A stretch of DNA of 64,000 nucleotides from the NCBI GenBank assembly GCA_963853835.1, contig OY970822.1, positions 16,183,501-16,247,500 on the forward strand, written 5' to 3'. The notes beneath the pieces are model-generated. The model was given only the letters and a program-made list of their open reading frames with translations. It was not told the DNA's origin and ran no database searches. Within the stretch, counting starts at the first letter, position 1, and each line of letters begins with the position of its first letter. This document shows, in pieces, positions 1 to 11,395 of the stretch. This DNA comes from Calendula officinalis (Eukaryota; Streptophyta; Magnoliopsida; Asterales; Asteraceae). A program made the position numbers and the translations under genes.

Positions 1-148
1 AAGGAGAGAAACTAAGTCAGTATCACCAAAGAAAACTTCTAAAGTTACCCCTGAAGTGATACCGACCTCTCCACATAAAGAGATCAAGTCAAATTGTGTT
101 TATCCCACCAAAGGTCCCATTCAAAAATGGGTTCCTAAAAAGAACTAA
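1..148 (+). CDS. gag: gag C-terminal end (element 1), partial
   Basis: Reading frame 2 stays open from the window edge to a TAA at 146-148. The peptide is Lys/Ser/Pro-rich and ends in a Trp-Val-Pro-Lys signature, as do the gag frames of elements 2 and 3. It matches the last part of the 854-residue gag of element 2. Capsid and zinc knuckles lie outside the window. Pol follows in a different frame and has no obvious AUG of its own. Confidence 0.8.
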   Translation, partial: RRETKSVSPKKTSKVTPEVIPTSPHKEIKSNCVYPTKGPIQKWVPKKN

Positions 149-156
149 CTCTTATT

Positions 157-3100
157 TTGTGTCTTGTGCAGGGTGACAGAAAGTGGTACTTAGATAGTGG
201 CTGCTCAAGACACATGACAGGCAGTATGGAATACCTTCTCAATTATACTCCAGAGAAGGGTCCTTCTGTCAAGTTTGGAGATGACTCGGTGGGAAAGACA
301 AGAGGTTATGGTGTGATCAAGGCAGGCAACATAACTTTTAAAAGAGTTGCCTATGTAGAGGGTCTAAAACACAATCTGCTCAGTATCAGCCAGATGTGTG
401 ATGTTGACAATGAAGCTCGATTCAGAAAGGTTGCAGGAATCATCTACAATGATAAAGGGCAGCCTGTACTCATTGCTAGAAGAGAAAAAGACGTATATGT
501 GGTCAACCTATCTGAAATAGACCCAACTATTCGAGTATGCCTGCTTTCTAAAGTCAAGCCAGAATTACATTGGCTATGGCACAAGAAACTCTCTCACATC
601 AATTTTAGAAATATCAACGAGCTCAGTATGAAGAAACTGGTGAGAGGATTGCCCACAATTACTTATTCAAAAGATAAGTTATGCTCAGCATGTGAAATGG
701 GCAAGCAGAAGAAGAGTTCATTCAAATCTAAAGTCAATCATTCCATCAATGAACCTCTTACTATGATACATATGGATCTTTTTGGCCCCATCAGCACACC
801 ATCTTTGGCCAAAAAGATCTATTCTCTAGTCTTAGTTGATGAATTTTCAAGATATACTTGTGTCATCTTCCTCAAGACTAAGTCAGATGCAACAACCGAA
901 ATCATTGCCTTTATAAAAAGAGAGGAACTTCAAAAAGGCAACAAGGTCAAGCAACTTAGAAGTGACCATGGTACTGAGTTTAAGAACTCAGTATTAGCAG
1001 ATTTCTGTGAAGAAAAAGGAATCATTCAAAACTTCTCTGCAGCCTACACACCACAACAAAATGGTGTTGTAGAAAGAAAGAACAGAACACTGATTGAAGC
1101 TGCAAGAACTTTATTATGCCATGCTGGACTGGCACTGAGTTTCTGGGCTGAAGCTGTAAACTGTGCAAACTTCACTCAGAATAGAGCCACTATAGTCCAA
1201 AGACATCTGAAGACTCCATATGAGTTATACAATGGCAAGATTCCTAATGTGGAATATTTCCACATCTTTGGGAGTAAATGTTTTGTACTCAGTACAAAAC
1301 AAAATCTCAATAAATTTGCTCCCAAAGCAAATGAAGGTGTGTTCATGGGCTACTCTCCACACTCTAAAGCTTTCAGAGTGTATATCATCTCAACCAAGAT
1401 GATTGTAGAATCCATTCATGCCACATTCGATGAAGATCAGAATGAGCATTCTACCTCAGCAAGTGAAGACATAAGTGGCATAGATATTCTATGCAATCCA
1501 GAACACTCCATTGCTGAACAGCCTAAGTTTCATCCACACTTTATTCCTAATAAGTTTAATGAAACTGATCAAGTTCAAACTCAGTATCACTCAAATGAGA
1601 CTAATACTGAGGTTCCCATATCAGAGGACCTCCATACTGAGTTTCCAACTAATGATCTGAACCACTCTATTTATGAAGAAGGTGAAACATCCAACACTTC
1701 ATAAGAATCCACATCAACTCTGCAAAATGAAGATGAACAGCAACCTGCACTGTCTAATACTGATCAGAATTCCACTCAGTATCAGACAGACAACACACCA
1801 AATCAACAAGATATTGTTGATCCTATTTCAAATGCTCCCTTAGGAAACAATTTAAGGGAACACAGAGACCATCCACACTCAAACATTATTGGTCCTATTG
1901 AAGAAGGTGTCCAAACAAGAAGAAAATTAGAATTTCCAACCCAAGCAACTGCAAACTTTTATTTCTTCTCAAGTTTTCTATCTACCATTGAACCAAAGAA
2001 AGCTGATGAAGCTTTATTAGATGAAGATTGGGTAGAGGCTATGCAAGAAGAGCTCACAGAGTTTGAAAGAAACAAAGTTTGGAACTTAGTACCACCTCCT
2101 TCTGGCAAAACTATTATTGGTACTAAGTGGGTGTTCAGAAACAAGATGGACAAGGATGGTGTTGTCATCAGAAACAAAGCAAGGTTAGTTGCTCAAGGTT
2201 ACAGGCAAGAAGAAGGCATTGACTATGATGAAACTTTTGCACCAGTTGCAAGAATTGAAGCTATTAGGTTGTATCTTGCATATGCAGCCTTTAAGAATTT
2301 CAAAGTTTATCAGATGGATGTCAAAAGTGCTTTTCTAAATGGAATACTACAAGAAGAAGTTTATGTTAAACAACCTCCAGGTTTTGTTGATCCCAAATTT
2401 CCTCATTATGTTTTCAAGCTTGATAAAGCTCTATATGGGCTCAAACAAGCTCCAAGAGCCTGGTATGACACCTTGTCTGAGTATCTTATTGAAAATAAGT
2501 TTACAAGAGGTAAAATTGATAAAACATTATTTTCAAAAAGGAAAGGTTCTGACATCTTACTCATTCAGATATATGTAGATGATATTATCTTTGGTTCCAC
2601 TGACAAGTCAATGTGTGACTGGTTTGCTAAGATAATGTCAACTCAGTATCAGATGAGTATGATGGGAGAACTTACTTACTTTCTTGGTTTACAAGTTGAA
2701 CAAAAGCCTGATGGCACTTTTATAAATCAAAGTAAGTATGTGCATGACATGTTAAAGAAATATAAATTTGAAAATTTATCTTCCATGCACACTCCTATGG
2801 GTACTCAGGATAAGATAAGTAAGGATGAAACTGGTAAACCAGTATGTCAATCCACATACCGAGGTATGATTGGTTCCTTACTTTACTTAACTGCTAGTAG
2901 GCCTGATATCATGTTTGCCACATGTTTGTGTGCTCGGTATCAGGCTGATCCTAAAGAATCACACATGAAAGCAGTTAAGCGCATCTTTAGATATCTTACA
3001 GGTACTCCTAACCTGGGTCTTTGGTATCCCAAAGACTCAAACTTTGACCTTGAAGGGTACACAGATGCAGATTTTGCAGGTTGTAGATTGGACAGAAAGA

Positions 3101-3513
3101 GCACAAGTGGAGCATGTCAATTCCTAGGTGGAAGACTAGTTGGCTGGTCATCCAAGAAACAAAATTCGGTAGCAACTTCCACAGCAGAAGCAGAATATGT
3201 TGCTGCAGGAAGTTGTTGTGCTCAATTATTATGGATGCAGTATCAACTCTTAGACTATGGGTTCAACTTTCATAAGACTCCTATTCATTGTGATAACAAG
3301 AGTGCTATTGCTATCACAGAGAACCCAGTCTATCACTCCAAAACCAAGCACATTGATATCAGACACCACTTTATTCGAGATATTGTGGAAAAAGGTAAGG
3401 TTGAAGTAGATTATGTACCAACAAATGATCAATTGGCTGATGTGTTTACTAAACCTCTTCCCGAGGAAAGGTTTATGTATTTACTAGGGCAATTAGGTAT
3501 GTTGAATCCTTAA
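157..3513 (+). pseudogene. pol: pol polyprotein of element 1, interrupted by one nonsense codon
   Basis: Copia pol: protease, integrase, reverse transcriptase and RNase H that copy and insert the element. The protease DSG is at about residues 13-15, followed by the CSRHMTG signature. The integrase catalytic triad is D207, D270 and E306 (35-residue D-E spacing), in the contexts MDLFGP, SDHGTEF and VVERKNR. RT shows the YVDD box near nt 2573, and RNase H shows YTDADFAG and STAEAEY near 3060-3190. TAA at 1702-1704 replaces the CAA found in element 2; the same frame is open on both sides (157-1701 and 1705-3513), so this is the only disabling change I see. The first codon is TTG, not ATG, and the frame differs from gag, so expression needs splicing or recoding. 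Confidence 0.93.
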
Positions 3514-3743
3514 TCTTTATTTAATTTCTTTAAAACTGAGCGCTCAGTATCACTCCTGTTGATACTGATCACTCAGTATCACTTGTCTGTTATCATCAAA
3601 ATTTAAAATTTTTTATTTTTTATTAATTTCAAGAGTAAATTAATTGTTTTTATATTTTTTAAAAATTTTTTAAAATTAAATTTTTTTAACTCGGTATTGG
3701 GGTATGACGGCTCTTACACCGAGCTTAATCCTCATACTGCTCA

Positions 3744-3853
3744 AACGGTAACCTTTCTTAATAAGAAAGTTACCGTTGGCAGAGGATAAGGCAGTCAAAT
3801 CAGCCGTTTTTACTTCCCAATACCTTAATTATCTTTCAAATTTCCTATAAATA
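3744..3853 (+). promoter_or_regulatory. Hairpin and TATA box between pol and the third gene (putative internal promoter)
   Basis: An almost perfect 34-bp inverted repeat lies at 3744-3777 (AACGGTAAC...GTTACCGTT). About 70 bp later a TATAAATA box (3846-3853) sits 123 bp before the ATG of the third gene. Element 2 keeps both parts with the same spacing (30164-30197 and 30265-30272, ATG at 30394). A CTCTCTGCGATTAACGATTTC-like leader just before the ATG is also conserved. Promoter function is inferred. Confidence 0.5.
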
Positions 3854-3975
3854 ACCGTTTATTTTTACTTCAAATTTTTTAACTATTATTTCTTTCTTTC
3901 ATTTTCAATTCTCTCTGCGATTAACGATTTCACTTTCTCTTAGCAAGCAAATTCTTTTTCAAATCACAATCACAG

Positions 3976-5356
3976 ATGGCGAATTACACTTTTGTTGCTC
4001 CAAACGTTGAATCGGAAATCCAATTCCGAAATAATGAAGTACCCAGGTTTGCGAGGAACAACATCACAGCAAATTTCAATATTCCTCAAGCCTGGGTATG
4101 CCAAGAATTCACGAACATCGTGACTTTTATGAAGCATTGCCCAATTGCTCGTGCACTGACATTATCTCCTCGAGCAATTTACCCAGAAATGTTATGCGAG
4201 TTTTGGTACTCTGCCACACTCGATTCTCCAGATATGATTGCTGGATGGGTAATTAGGGATCAAAGAAGAGCTTTTGTTTCTACTGCAATCATTCGTGAAG
4301 CACTGAGACTTCCCGCCAAAGCTCAGTATGACCCATTTGTTGATAGATCAGAGGCACGCTCTGTACTGCCATTTCTGGGTCGAAGAGGAACAACGAGCAC
4401 AATCAAAAGAAATGAATTTGGTCCTATGTGGGGTATTCTCATCACAACAATAATTCGATGTATGACCCACAAGACGGGAGCTTTGGACCAAATAAACGAA
4501 TTTGGGATGCAAATAGTACATGCTCTGTACTATGGAAGAAATATTGATTTTGCTCGCCTAATTTTCAATGAATTAGCTACTCTGGTCCGAGCAAACACAA
4601 GGGAATGCAATGTCCCTTTCTGCAGATTTCTATCACTCATCTTTCAACACTCAATGCCCACACACATTTATGATGATTTTCATAGTCCAAGAGTTGATCT
4701 TCCTCCGCTTAGTGAGAAGATTTTCTTTTATAGGCCAAGAGAAGGAGAGCCTCTTCTAAGTCCTCCTATGTGGGCCATTGTTCAAGAACATATAAATGAT
4801 GAAGAAGATATGTCTGATACTGAGTCAGACAATGATGGTGATGATGATAATGATGATAATAGTGGCAATGGAGCCCAGGCTGGTCAAGATATTGAGATGC
4901 AGGATGTTCCACAAGTTCAAGAACCAACTATCTCTCCACCTGCACAAGATCTTGCTGCTCCTCATATTGAAACCGTTCTTGAAACTGAGTCCTCAGAAGA
5001 CACACCATTGGTTCTTCATAGACGAAGAAGGAATCTCTCTCCTATCATTATGGGAAACTTATCATCTGAGGAGGTGCAGCCTGCAAATGTTCCATCATTA
5101 ACTGCCTCTATTCAAGCCCAAAGCCTAGTTGCAGCCACCGCTGACCTTCCAAGTCCAGAACTACCTCCATCTGCTCAACCAATTGAGGAACCTCATGCTC
5201 CTCTTGATGTGGAGATTCAATATGCACAAACTACAATGGAAGGTGCTCAGCATAACATAGAGGTCGGTATTGAAGATGTTGGTGCTGCACATCAACAAAC
5301 ACATGATCCTGCACCGACCTCTGCAGATGCTAGAAGAGAATCTGACAGAGTCTCAG
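3976..5356 (+). CDS. Third gene of element 1, exon 1: conserved uncharacterised retrotransposon protein
   Basis: ATG at 3976 opens 460 codons up to a splice donor (TCAG|GTATGA, intron starts at 5357). Residues 1-270 look globular, with conserved blocks around RARALTLSPRAIYPEM, EFGPMWGIL, RCMTHKTGALDQIN and PFCRF. An acidic Asp/Glu/Asn/Ser tract follows (about 275-300), then Pro-rich linkers and an ESSEDTPLV-HRRRR patch that recurs in modified form in exon 2. I see no signal peptide or membrane segment, so the customary label 'env-like' is not supported. Element 2 encodes a clear homologue (30394-31756). Asteraceae Copia elements often carry such extra proteins of unknown function. If unspliced, the frame ends at TAA 5368-5370. 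Confidence 0.75.
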
Positions 5357-6041
5357 GTATGAATTTCTAAAAAGCCCTTAAACTTATATATATATATTTC
5401 ATTCCCAAATAGAGACTAAGTATTGGCCAGTACCAACTCAATACTGACCAAAGTCTCAAACGATCTTTCAAATATATATCCCTTTATGGCCAACATAGCT
5501 AGCCCACTGCTGCTATGCAAAATTCATATACTGCGCACACTAAATTGATCATTGTCAGTCTACAGTTGTCTCAACATTTAAAGAGACAATGGTGGTTGAT
5601 GTCATACTGACACCCACTGGTGCTGCTTGAATAATGTCCAACTTATTTTTGAGTTGGGTAGCATCATTCAAGAAATGATCCCAAACCCTTAAGCCACAAA
5701 ATCCAAAAATATCCCATGGGGTTTAGCCACATTTCTGTTATCACTCTCATACCGAGTGATAAACATTGAAAATAACAAGAAGCACATCCCAGGCTTCGAA
5801 TTCCCACACCCAACCTTTTAGTAAATGTGACTTATCCTATACTGAGCTACTTAAATTTTCACACTCACCTTTACTAAAATCTTCTTACACATGCTATGCA
5901 CAAGTCCACAATATTTCATCCTATACCAGATGAAATACAGACTTCACAAACTCTGTTTATATGATTGTAGAATTAAACAACACCACAATTCTATTTGATA
6001 AACCTTTCTTTCTAACCAGTTTTATATTTTTGTTTCTTTAG
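5357..6041 (+). other. Predicted intron within the third gene of element 1
   Basis: The donor is TCAG|GTATGA and the acceptor follows a T-rich tract ending TTTCTTTAG at 6041. Removing 685 bp joins a phase-1 codon (G+CA) and keeps the downstream frame open for 606 codons. The equivalent 681-bp intron of element 2 (31757-32437) has the same donor, acceptor and phase. The stretch contains many stops and no ORF of note. Confidence 0.65.
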
Positions 6042-7861
6042 CACCATCTGTGCAGGGCATTCAGGCATCTCAGGCTGCAGCAGACCAAGTGACTCTGCAA
6101 GCAATCATGCAGCACATTCTGGCCATCCAACAAACTCAAAATGTAATACTAGCCAGAATGGACAAGATGAGTGGTGATATTGACTTAATAAAACAGTCAG
6201 TATCACTCCTTCAACAACCACAGCAGACTCCACAAACTCCACCAGGTTCACATGGTGACCACAATGAAGAAGGAGAAGGAGAAGGAGGTGCTGGTGATAC
6301 TGATGCTGCAACTGAGCCCATGCCCTCCCCTACTCTTGAACAACCTGAAGGGGACATGGGTGGTGATACTGATCCTCTTCCCTCCTCATCAAATGATAAC
6401 AAAAGGGGGGAGAAGAGACAAAGAGATACTGAGGTTGATCAAACTGAGCCTTCTGCTCAGGGGGAGAAAAGAAGAAGATTGAATGAAGATCAACCTCCAC
6501 AACAACAACATCAGCAAAGCCCTCATACTGAGCCATTTCGCATTCAGTATGAGAGAAGAAGACAAAGAACAAGGTCAGCATTACAAGTTCAAGACCCACT
6601 TGAGCCATCTGCTCAGGGGGAGACTCATACTGACCAACCACAGCAAACTTATTCTGAGCCACCTGCTCTTGAAGAGAATAATTTACAAATTGTGGTCTAT
6701 AGGCCTTTCATCTGGCCTATTGCTGATGATGAAGATGAAGAACCAGATTTAGTAAACTATGCACTAAATCTGGTAGAACAAGAAAATTCTTCATCATCAT
6801 CCTCGGATGATGAAGAACCAGAAAATCTGGTAATTAGAAGAAGGAGTTCCTTATCAAGAAGACCTATCAATGCTGTTCTCACTTCTTCTGAATCAAGTGA
6901 GGAATCTGCTCCTCTGGTAACAAGACAAAGAAGACCTGTTCTTACAAGGGACAGTGATACCGAGCAGGCTCCAAGACTGACTCCTCAACAACTCTGGACA
7001 GAACAAGAAAGATTTTTATATGAGAAAGAGTTGGGAGTCAAAACTGAACCAGAATCTGACCCAGATACTGATACTCCTGGTCCTTCACATAGAATCTCAA
7101 GAAAGGGTCCAGACCATATTCAACATTATTGGAATATGGTTGCTGCTAGGACTCAGTATAAGGAACAAAGAAAGGAGTTCTTGAGGACCAAAACATTTCA
7201 AAATGTAAGGGGGATACATTGGTTAAATCTGGATGTCAATAAAGTAAAAGTGAAGCTCAAAGAAGGAAGAATTACTATCACTTGTACTGGCTTAACCAGT
7301 CCCCCCATGAAGATATTTATTCATGATATTCAAAGAATTGGTCTTCAAGACTGGGTGAAGATCACAAGACTGATCAAAGAGCTTCCAAAGAAATCAACCT
7401 ATGATCAAATAGTCTTGGATGAGATCTGTGCAGTAGCTGCAGTATGTTATGAGAAGGACTTACTTCATGAAATAGAGTACAGAACACTCAGTGTGATGAC
7501 CGAGGCTTACTCAAACAACAGACCAGAGTGCCTTCATACATACAAGTATCTTAGAAAGTATCCTCTTCCTCCTAACCTTGTCTTTCAGGATCAAAAGAGT
7601 GTCATATATCCAACTTCTGGATATATGTATACTGACTCAGAGGATAGAGAATGCTTCATTTCTGATGAAGATCTTCCAAGAGCTCAAATCAGTCACCTTG
7701 TTGGACTGAAATGGATGATCACCAAGAAAGAAGACTCTTGGTTCAGAAAGAAGATTGTTGCTGTACTGAATAGCAGAAGGGATGAACTCAAAAGCAGAGA
7801 AGAGTTTGTCCACATCAAACAAGAAGTCTTCTATGAGAATGAAGCCATCAACAACAAATGA
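6042..7861 (+). CDS. Third gene of element 1, exon 2
   Basis: This open frame reaches a TGA at 7859-7861, about 70 bp before the polypurine tract. It starts with a probable coiled coil (VTLQAIMQHILAIQQTQNVI and following). A long low-complexity Gln/Pro/Glu/Ser region comes next, with a repeated EPSAQGE phrase and an ESSEESAPLV-RQRR patch resembling one in exon 1. A conserved globular C-terminus of about 250 residues follows (from HIQHYWNMVAARTQY to the end). Without splicing the first in-frame start-like codon is GTG at 6050, which supports exon status. No catalytic motif or membrane segment is recognised. The homologue in element 2 is frameshifted. Confidence 0.72.
6401..6622 (+). repeat. 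Internal polypurine-tract-like motifs in third-gene exon 2
   Basis: Three AGGGGGAGA-type motifs lie inside the coding sequence (6401-6415, 6459-6470, 6614-6622). The last two are embedded in a duplicated TCTGCTCAGGGGGAGA phrase. They resemble the true tract at 7931-7944. Multiple PPT copies are a known Sirevirus feature. Confidence 0.5.
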
Positions 7862-7930
7862 AGAAGAAGATATTGTTACCTATGCTGTTGTAATTTTTGT
7901 TTATCTCTTTGTAATTGTTTTGTTATCATT

Positions 7931-7944
7931 AGATAGGGGGAGAT
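7931..7944 (+). promoter_or_regulatory. Polypurine tract of element 1
   Basis: AGATAGGGGGAGAT lies immediately 5' of the LTR TG. It is the plus-strand DNA primer site, and the same sequence precedes the 3' LTR of element 2. Confidence 0.85.
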
Positions 7945-8451
7945 TGTTAAGGCAAAAAGCCTTGCCCCTTTAGATCTTAAGATAACAAAACAACCTAGAC
8001 TAGCTTTGATTTATATGTAGAATAATATAGCTAAGTTTAGGTCTGATACTGAGTGATCAGTATTGGAACTCAGTATCAGTACTCAGTATCAGATAGTGAT
8101 ACTGAGTACAAGGACTGAGTAGAAGGACTGGGTGATACTCAGTATAGTAACGGACTAAGATCAAATCCCTTGATCTTAGTCATTTTCCTTGCTTAGTCCT
8201 ACGGTTAGTCCTTTGCTCATTATGTAAGATCTCTATAACATTATAAATAGAGATCATCTTGCAAAGGAGTACTCACCAATTCACTCTACACTTTCATATC
8301 TTGTAATTGATCAGTGGTATTGCTTTTCCGCAGCATACCACACTTAATGGATTTGTACACCGACTCTAATACTGTGTTTTACACTTTAATTGTCTTTTGT
8401 ATAATCATTCTAATCAATTAACTAACAAACCAGGGGTGTTGTGACCTAACA
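7945..8451 (+). repeat. 3' LTR of element 1 (507 bp)
   Basis: Starts TGTTAAGGC and ends CCTAACA. It has a TATAAATA box at about 8242 and at least six CAGTAT/ATACTGA motifs in its first 200 bp. It aligns along its whole length with the two LTRs of element 2. Confidence 0.93.
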
Positions 8452-8700
8452 AATATTTATCATGAGTGTTGAATATGAGAGCTATGTTTCCAGTCATGTG
8501 CCTTGAACAACCCAAGTCAAGGTATCTCAGATTCTACATAAAACAATTAAAACATGTTTGGTACCCAATTATTTATGTGTCCTGAACGATTAGTGACTGA
8601 TGTTTTATGTAGAGTTATTTTATGATGAAATTAGAGCTATGGAGAACTGCAGGGAGGCAGTTCAGAAGTAGTGGATTTAGCGACCCATTGTAAAGATTTT
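8452..8700 (-). pseudogene. Protease remnant of element 0
   Basis: On the minus strand around 8490-8530 the translation reads YLDLGCSRHMTG, the Copia protease signature with the DSG active site changed to DLG. A Trp-Val-x-Lys phrase like the gag C-termini of the other elements occurs just upstream on the same strand. The frame is truncated at 8452 by element 1. Confidence 0.7.
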
Positions 8701-11040
8701 TCAGAGGATTGAATAATCCAATGAGAGTTTTCATTTTTGATCCATTTAAATTTTACAAACGTTGAAGATTTGGTGGGTGTTTTGGTGTCGCATTTTGAGG
8801 AACCTGAAGATTTTGGCTTAGGTGCGGAATTTCCTCGAGAAGATTTGCGACGAGAGAACGAGTGGGTATCAGAGGTTGGTGGGTTTTTGGGAAAACATTT
8901 CGGTTGTTTGGAAACTGGAGATGATGAAATCTTTTGATTTGATTTTGATAGTTTAGTGACGTATGATTTGCATTGATATGGATAACACGTTTTGCATGTG
9001 TTTATAAGTTTACCAGATTTATGATATACTATGTTCTTATGAATACTGCAAGGTGCATCAAGTCTTACAAAAAAAACGTTTATCAGTTTGAGTTATCTGT
9101 TTCTTTGTAATTTTATCAAAAAATCTTTTTGTTCCAGATTTGTCAGTTTTAACATACACATCACCAAAGTCAGGAGAGTATCGGACGAGACGATAAACAG
9201 TTGAATCATAATCAGTTTTAAAAGCCGTTAAAAGAGTTTTCACACAATTAGAGTTATTACATTTATTTTGAACAGAAAAAGAAGAAACTACAGACGTACG
9301 AGGAGTAGACTTTTTAAGTAGGCTGGGCTTCTTAAGCATATTAGGTCCAGTCTGAATAGACTTCTTGGACTGCTTGGCTCTTGTGACTCCATTGGGCTTC
9401 TTGACCTTCTCACTCTGAGACTCTAATTTACTATTGGAAGCATTTAAGACAGGTGAATTAGAGTTTCTCCTCAAGATGATTGGAACTGGGTTTGTTGGTG
9501 CTGGTCCTAATAAAGAGGCTTTAGAATTTTGAGAAACAGTATTGTTTGTTTTAGCTTTTAATTCTAAAATGGTGTCCTCTAAATTATGTATTTTGTTTTG
9601 AAGTTTTTCTTTTTCTTTATCAAAGGCCTTATGAGTTTCATCAATTTCAGTTTCTAATTGGACAATTTTCTTCTCTAAAACTATTGGTGGAACATATAGC
9701 TTTGGCTCTTTGATTTGTTTTAAAATTTGGTTTTCAGGAATGGAAAATTCAGCAGGTGTGATGATTGGAAAATATTCATTGTGTTCAAATTTCGCTTTCT
9801 TCTTTTCGTATGTTGAGTTTAGGGCATCATAGTTGAAGCTAATTTGAGCATATTCTTCCTTTCCCGGTTGAACTTTTCAACTTCTGCTTCTTCATCAGGC
9901 ATATGAAGGAAGCTTTGCCAGATTCCCAAGTTCATGTAATCGTAGTTATATAACGTTGGAAGAACATCTGCAGCTTTTTCCAGAGGGCGGATGTTTTCTG
10001 CTCCAAGACCCACTTTTGACTTGTACGATCTGAACTCTTTTGGCTCGTTGAATTTTATCGTTTTTTCAGTATGACCAGCTTTCACAATCGTTTGTTCTAC
10101 TTTAGAGACGTGTTCATCAGCATTTTCTTTTCTGACAGTCAGACTGTGTATAGTTGCTGATTGTTCATCGATTTCCTTTTTAAAATTGGTTGTTATGTTT
10201 TTAATTTATTCATTCAATTTTTGAATTTCGATGTCAGATGTCTTCAACTATTCTTGGTAGTCTTTCATCTTGATGTCTAAGGACTTCATCCATTTTTTCT
10301 CTCGACTGAGTTGATTCGCCAAGTCGTTTATTAGCTGTTTGGAGTCGTCTTTATCACTTGACACCGTCTTCATGTTTTTCAGGTTCGAAATTTCAAGGTT
10401 TTTTGTATTAATAATGTAATGTAGACGATTGACCTCACTGGTGTGAGCAGCATGAAACGATGACAACTGTTGTTGTAACTCTTGTATTTTTTTGATTTGA
10501 AAGGTTATTTTGATTGACTTGAGGAACAAGAGTTTCAAGTTGACGACGAAAGGTTAAATTTTCTGCCTTTAATTTTGAGATTTGTGCATTTGATTCATTA
10601 GTTGTGTTTACTTGTTTTTGTAAACTTTCTTGTAATTCAGAATTCTTAAATTGAAAAGAAGATTTTGACGCAGACACCTGATTTTGTAATTCCTTGTTTA
10701 TTTGTTTTAATTGAAGAGAACATTGACTTAAATCATTTAAAAGTTGTGCTTTTTCAGATTCTAAAACAGTAATTTGTTTCGTCAACTGCGATTTCTCATC
10801 AATTTTAAGTAAAAGATTTTCATTAAACAAGGAATTTTCTGATTTATCAGTGTATGAGTCAGATAGAAAAGAATCAAAGGAAGAAGAGTGTACCTCATTT
10901 TCATCATTCTCTTGGATAACAGTCTCTGGATCTTCCTTAACCTTCTTTGTTTGAGCGGCCAATAAAGTTTGGTGTTCTCCCCGGAAGTGAACAAGTGGTT
11001 TGGTATCCGATCCGATTGGCAATGCTTCTTTTGAAGCCAT
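8701..11040 (-). pseudogene. Coiled-coil gag-like frame of element 0, decayed
   Basis: Minus-strand ATG at 11038-11040 starts MASKEALPIGSDTKPLVHFRGE, then runs into long heptad-like Lys/Glu/Gln/Leu coiled coil (about 10250-10800). A Ser/Lys-rich basic tract follows (9060-9480). Frames are broken at several points (near 10440, 10240, 9818 and 9475). The usual UBN2 capsid domain and CCHC zinc knuckle are not visible, so either an internal deletion removed them or this family has a reduced gag. Element 5 has a similar coiled-coil frame. Confidence 0.65.
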
Positions 11041-11094
11041 TTTTGAATAGTTAAATTGCGATTATGACGGGGTAAAAAATTTGAAGTTTGAAAA

Positions 11095-11395
11095 AGTTCT
11101 CGGGTAGTGCAGGTTCTCGGGTCGAGAAGATGGTTCTCGGGTCGAGAAGATGGTTCTCGGGTCGAGATCAGTTGCTAGAGGTTCTCGGGTTTTTAGAGGT
11201 TCTCGGGTTGAAAAGTGTATTCGGGCCGAGATCGAGTTTCTGGGTCGAGATCGAGTTTCTGGGTCGAGATCGAGAAGTTTTTCGGGTCGAGATCAGTTAA
11301 CGGGTCGAGAACAGATTTCAGGTCGAGAAGTGTTCTCGGGTCGAGATCGTGAGTCGAGATCGAATCAGTTACAATGGTCGAGATAAATTTTGAGT
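11095..11395. repeat. Minisatellite with TTCTCGGGTCGAGA core
   Basis: About fifteen imperfect copies of a near-palindromic TCTCGGGTCGAGA word lie in the leader of element 0. Unit spacing varies from about 15 to 30 bp. GC content is markedly higher than in the flanks. No coding role is seen. Confidence 0.85.

Larger units (their letters stand above)
1..8451 (+). mobile_element. Element 1: Sirevirus-like Ty1/Copia LTR retrotransposon, 5' end outside the window
   Basis: Order seen: end of gag, pol (protease, integrase, reverse transcriptase, RNase H), a third two-exon gene, polypurine tract, 3' LTR. Protease-integrase-RT-RNase H order defines Copia; a large extra gene between pol and the 3' LTR is typical of the Sirevirus (SIRE) lineage. 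It is closely similar throughout to element 2 (23404-34883), which supplies the missing 5' structure. It inserted into a minus-strand Copia element whose protease region resumes at 8452. The right-hand target duplication would be AATAT (8452-8456), but the left copy is off the window. Defect: one nonsense codon in pol. The third gene is intact. Confidence 0.93.

Noticed and set aside
3976..7861. Third gene as a retroviral envelope
   Set aside because: No signal peptide, fusion peptide or membrane anchor is visible in either exon.
8737..8937. Plus-strand frame of 66 codons
   Set aside because: Antisense of the minus-strand gag-pol junction of element 0.
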